Shown here: positions 62,207 to 64,000 of the stretch, piece by piece
Position numbering within the stretch: position 1 is the stretch's first letter
Layout of the letters: each line of letters begins with the position of its first letter
From: Streptomyces sp. B21-083
Lineage (GTDB): Bacteria; Actinomycetota; Actinomycetes; Streptomycetales; Streptomycetaceae
DNA length: 64,000 bases
Reading direction: 5' to 3'
Assembly: GCF_036898825.1 (NCBI RefSeq)
Contig: NZ_JARUND010000001.1
Location: forward strand, 3,286,001 to 3,350,000
Made by a program: the position numbers and the translations under genes
The notes under the pieces: model-generated
Databases searched by the model: none
Seen by the model: the letters and a program-made list of their open reading frames with translations, nothing else
What the model was told of the DNA's origin: nothing

Positions 62207-62797
62207 CTATGGGGCGCTCCTCGCCACGCACGTCTCCAGGTGGTCGTCCACCAGGCCGCACGCCTGCATCAGCGCGTACGCGGTCGTGGGGCCGACGAAG
62301 CGCAGGCCGCGCTTCTTCAGGGCCTTGGACAGGGCGGTCGACGCGTCGGTGACCGCCGGTACGTCGGCAAGGGTCCGGGGAGCGGGCCGGGAGGCCGGGT
62401 CCGGGGCGTGGGACCAGATCAGCTCGTCCAGGTCCCCCGGCGCCCAGTCGGCCAGCACGCGCGCGTTGGCGATCGTCGCGTCGACCTTGGCGCGGTTGCG
62501 GATGATGCCGGCGTCGGCGAGGAGCCGTTCACGGTCGGCGTCCGTGAAGACCGCGACGGACGAGATCTTGAAGTCGGCGAAGGCGGTACGGAAGCCCGCC
62601 CGGCGGCGCAGGATGGTGATCCAGGAGAGGCCGGACTGGAAGGCCTCCAGGGAGAGCCTCTCGAAGAGGGCGTCGTCGCCGTGGACCGGGCGGCCCCACT
62701 CCTCGTCGTGGTAGATCACGTAGTCCGCCGTGGACAGCGCCCAGGGGCAGCGCAGCGCCCCGTCCGGGCCTGCCAGGGCCACGCCGGGGTCGCTCAC
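62207..62797 (-). CDS. tag: DNA-3-methyladenine glycosylase I
   Basis: Protein of 196 aa. The zinc residues Cys17, His30, His186 and Cys190 keep the spacing known for Tag, and the CPWAL and HDEEWG sequences are family-specific. It removes 3-methyladenine from alkylated DNA. The ATG overlaps the stop of the DivIVA-like gene (ATGA), so they are translationally coupled. Confidence 0.94.
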   Translation of the reverse strand: MSDPGVALAGPDGALRCPWALSTADYVIYHDEEWGRPVHGDDALFERLSLEAFQSGLSWITILRRRAGFRTAFADFKISSVAVFTDADRERLLADAGIIRNRAKVDATIANARVLADWAPGDLDELIWSHAPDPASRPAPRTLADVPAVTDASTALSKALKKRGLRFVGPTTAYALMQACGLVDDHLETCVARSAP

Positions 62798-63144
62798 TGC
62801 TCGTTCCCCTCGACCGGCTTGTCCATGGTGATCCGGGGCGCGGCCTGGGCGCCGGCCAGCGCGGACTCCAGGTCGGTGATACGGGCGTCCCGTTCGGCGA
62901 GTTCGGCGCCGAGGCGGGTGAGGGCGTCGTCGACGTCCGACATGCGGTAGCCGCGGGCCGCGAGCGGGAACCTGAGGGACTCGACGTCGTCGCGGCCGAC
63001 CGGGCGGTCGAGCGGCAGGAGGTCCTGGAGTCGCTCGGGAGCGGCCTCCGGCAGGACGGCGCTGTCACCGCCGCCCACCACGGCCAGCGTCACCGCGGTG
63101 ACCACGACGGCGAGCGCGACGACCAGGAACAAGAACATCAACAT
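62794..63144 (-). CDS. DivIVA-like membrane-anchored protein
   Basis: Protein of 116 aa. An N-terminal TM helix (3-23), then a DivIVA-domain segment (ESLRFPLAARGYRMSDVDDALTRL) and a short coiled-coil. It probably localises to curved or growing membrane. Coupled to tag downstream. Function beyond localisation unknown. Confidence 0.85.
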   Translation of the reverse strand: MLMFLFLVVALAVVVTAVTLAVVGGGDSAVLPEAAPERLQDLLPLDRPVGRDDVESLRFPLAARGYRMSDVDDALTRLGAELAERDARITDLESALAGAQAAPRITMDKPVEGNEQ

Positions 63145-63326
63145 CGCTGGGTCCCCACGGGATTCGGCTGGATCGGGTTGATCGGAACTGCGGTGCCTGT
63201 TGCGGCAGGCTCCGATCGTGCCATGCGAGTCTGGCAGTTAGGGTCGCAGGCGGCCGAATACAGGGCTGATTGCCTGGCCGGGCACAGGAACCGTTCCGGG
63301 AAACGCACAAGGAGAGGTCACAGGCG

Positions 63327-64000
63327 ATGCTCAGACTGGGAGGGCGTGAGTTCGGCGCGCACGAGCCTGTGATCATGGCGATCGTGAACCGGACCCCGGA
63401 CTCGTTCTACGACCAGGGAGCCACCTTCCGCGACGAGCCGGCGCTCGCACGCGTGGAGCAGGCGGTGTCCGAGGGTGCCGCCATCATCGACATCGGCGGC
63501 GTGAAGGCGGGGCCCGGCGAAGAGGTGACGGCGGCGGAGGAGGCGCGGCGGACGGTCGGCTTCGTGGCGGAGGTACGGCGCCGCTTCCCCGAGGTGATCA
63601 TCAGCGTGGACACCTGGCGGGCCGAGGTGGGCGAGGCCGTGTGCGAGGCCGGCGCGGATCTGCTGAACGACGCGTGGGGCGGCGTGGACCCGGGTCTCGC
63701 GGAAGTCGCGGGACGGTTCGGGGTGGGGCTGGTGTGCACGCACGCGGGCGGTGCGGAGCCTCGGACACGGCCGCACCGGGTGGCGTACGAGGACGTCATG
63801 GCCGACATCCTGCGGGTGACCGTCGGGCTGGCCGAGCGGGCGGTGTCGCTGGGGGTGCCGCGGGAGTCGGTGATAATCGATCCCGGGCACGACTTCGGGA
63901 AGAACACGCGGCACAGCCTGGAGGCGACGCGGCGGCTCGGGGAGATGGTGGAGACGGGGTGGCCGGTGCTGGTGTCCCTGTCCAACAAGGACTTCGTGGG
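63327..64000 (+). CDS. folP2: Dihydropteroate synthase paralogue (FolP2-like), cut by window end
   Basis: First 224 codons of the gene. The pterin-site strand reads VNRTPDSFYDQG instead of the usual VTPDSFSDGG of FolP1, and DIGGVKAGPGE, SVDTWRAEV and DLLNDAWGG follow. Such paralogues occur in mycobacteria as FolP2 and lack clear DHPS activity, and they stand next to glucosyl-3-phosphoglycerate synthase and tag. ATG 63327 has AAGGAGAGG upstream. The C-terminus is beyond the window. Confidence 0.9.
   Translation, partial: MLRLGGREFGAHEPVIMAIVNRTPDSFYDQGATFRDEPALARVEQAVSEGAAIIDIGGVKAGPGEEVTAAEEARRTVGFVAEVRRRFPEVIISVDTWRAEVGEAVCEAGADLLNDAWGGVDPGLAEVAGRFGVGLVCTHAGGAEPRTRPHRVAYEDVMADILRVTVGLAERAVSLGVPRESVIIDPGHDFGKNTRHSLEATRRLGEMVETGWPVLVSLSNKDFV

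Overview
The window is chromosomal DNA of a Streptomyces (very high G+C, GTG starts common, third-position GC bias, actinomycete-only families such as WblC/WhiB7, mycoredoxin, AdnAB, DUF3117, DUF3107, DUF3152). Gene content and order recall the conserved core region around wblC of S. coelicolor. The right half mirrors the mycobacterial neighbourhood sigE-rseA-htrA-tatB, O-methyltransferase, mrp, tagA, folP2. These synteny statements are from memory and were not searched. No rRNA, tRNA, CRISPR array, prophage or insertion sequence was seen.

Layout. (1) 225-2889: a ThiF-like adenylyltransferase and an ABC1/UbiB kinase. (2) 3010-6563, minus: UvrD2 helicase, then wblC with a long attenuator-type leader, then a small basic protein. 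(3) 6743-17196: mycoredoxin, NudC, a frameshifted M20 peptidase, the AdnA/AdnB helicase-nuclease pair and an alkyltransferase-like protein. (4) 17382-23431: a pseudokinase-flippase membrane protein and two tandem lipoprotein S33 peptidases. (5) 23512-29579, minus: MoeZ preceded by a PelF-like glycosyltransferase / membrane protein / epimerase / spherulin-4 hydrolase cluster that looks like an exopolysaccharide locus. (6) 29782-32033: a decayed oligopeptide ABC transporter with two deletion joints and two frameshifts. (7) 32010-43392: DUF3152 protein, hydrolases, TetR regulator, a DEAD-box helicase with a very long repetitive basic tail, a NYN protein and an overlooked 50-aa gene. (8) 43508-54590: MarC, PHP phosphoesterase, MFS exporter, CorA, LppX-like lipoprotein, MgtE-N/CBS protein, DUF1003 and Mrp. 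(9) 54746-59950, minus: the ECF sigma / anti-sigma / HtrA / TatB envelope-stress module. (10) 60085-64000: O-methyltransferase, DUF3117, enoyl-CoA hydratase, DivIVA-like protein, Tag, and a FolP paralogue cut by the window end.

How parts work together. Four exact matches to the thiol-oxidative-stress promoter pattern GGGAAT/C-N18-GTT (SigR/SigH type) lie directly upstream of mycoredoxin, moeZ, the ECF sigma gene and the 50-aa gene. These scattered loci therefore probably answer the same disulfide-stress signal. Genome maintenance is strongly represented (UvrD2, AdnAB, ATL, Tag, NudC). The most notable candidates for new biology are the PelF/spherulin-4/epimerase cluster, the SigR-type 50-aa protein, and the 107-codon leader ORF ahead of the wblC attenuator.
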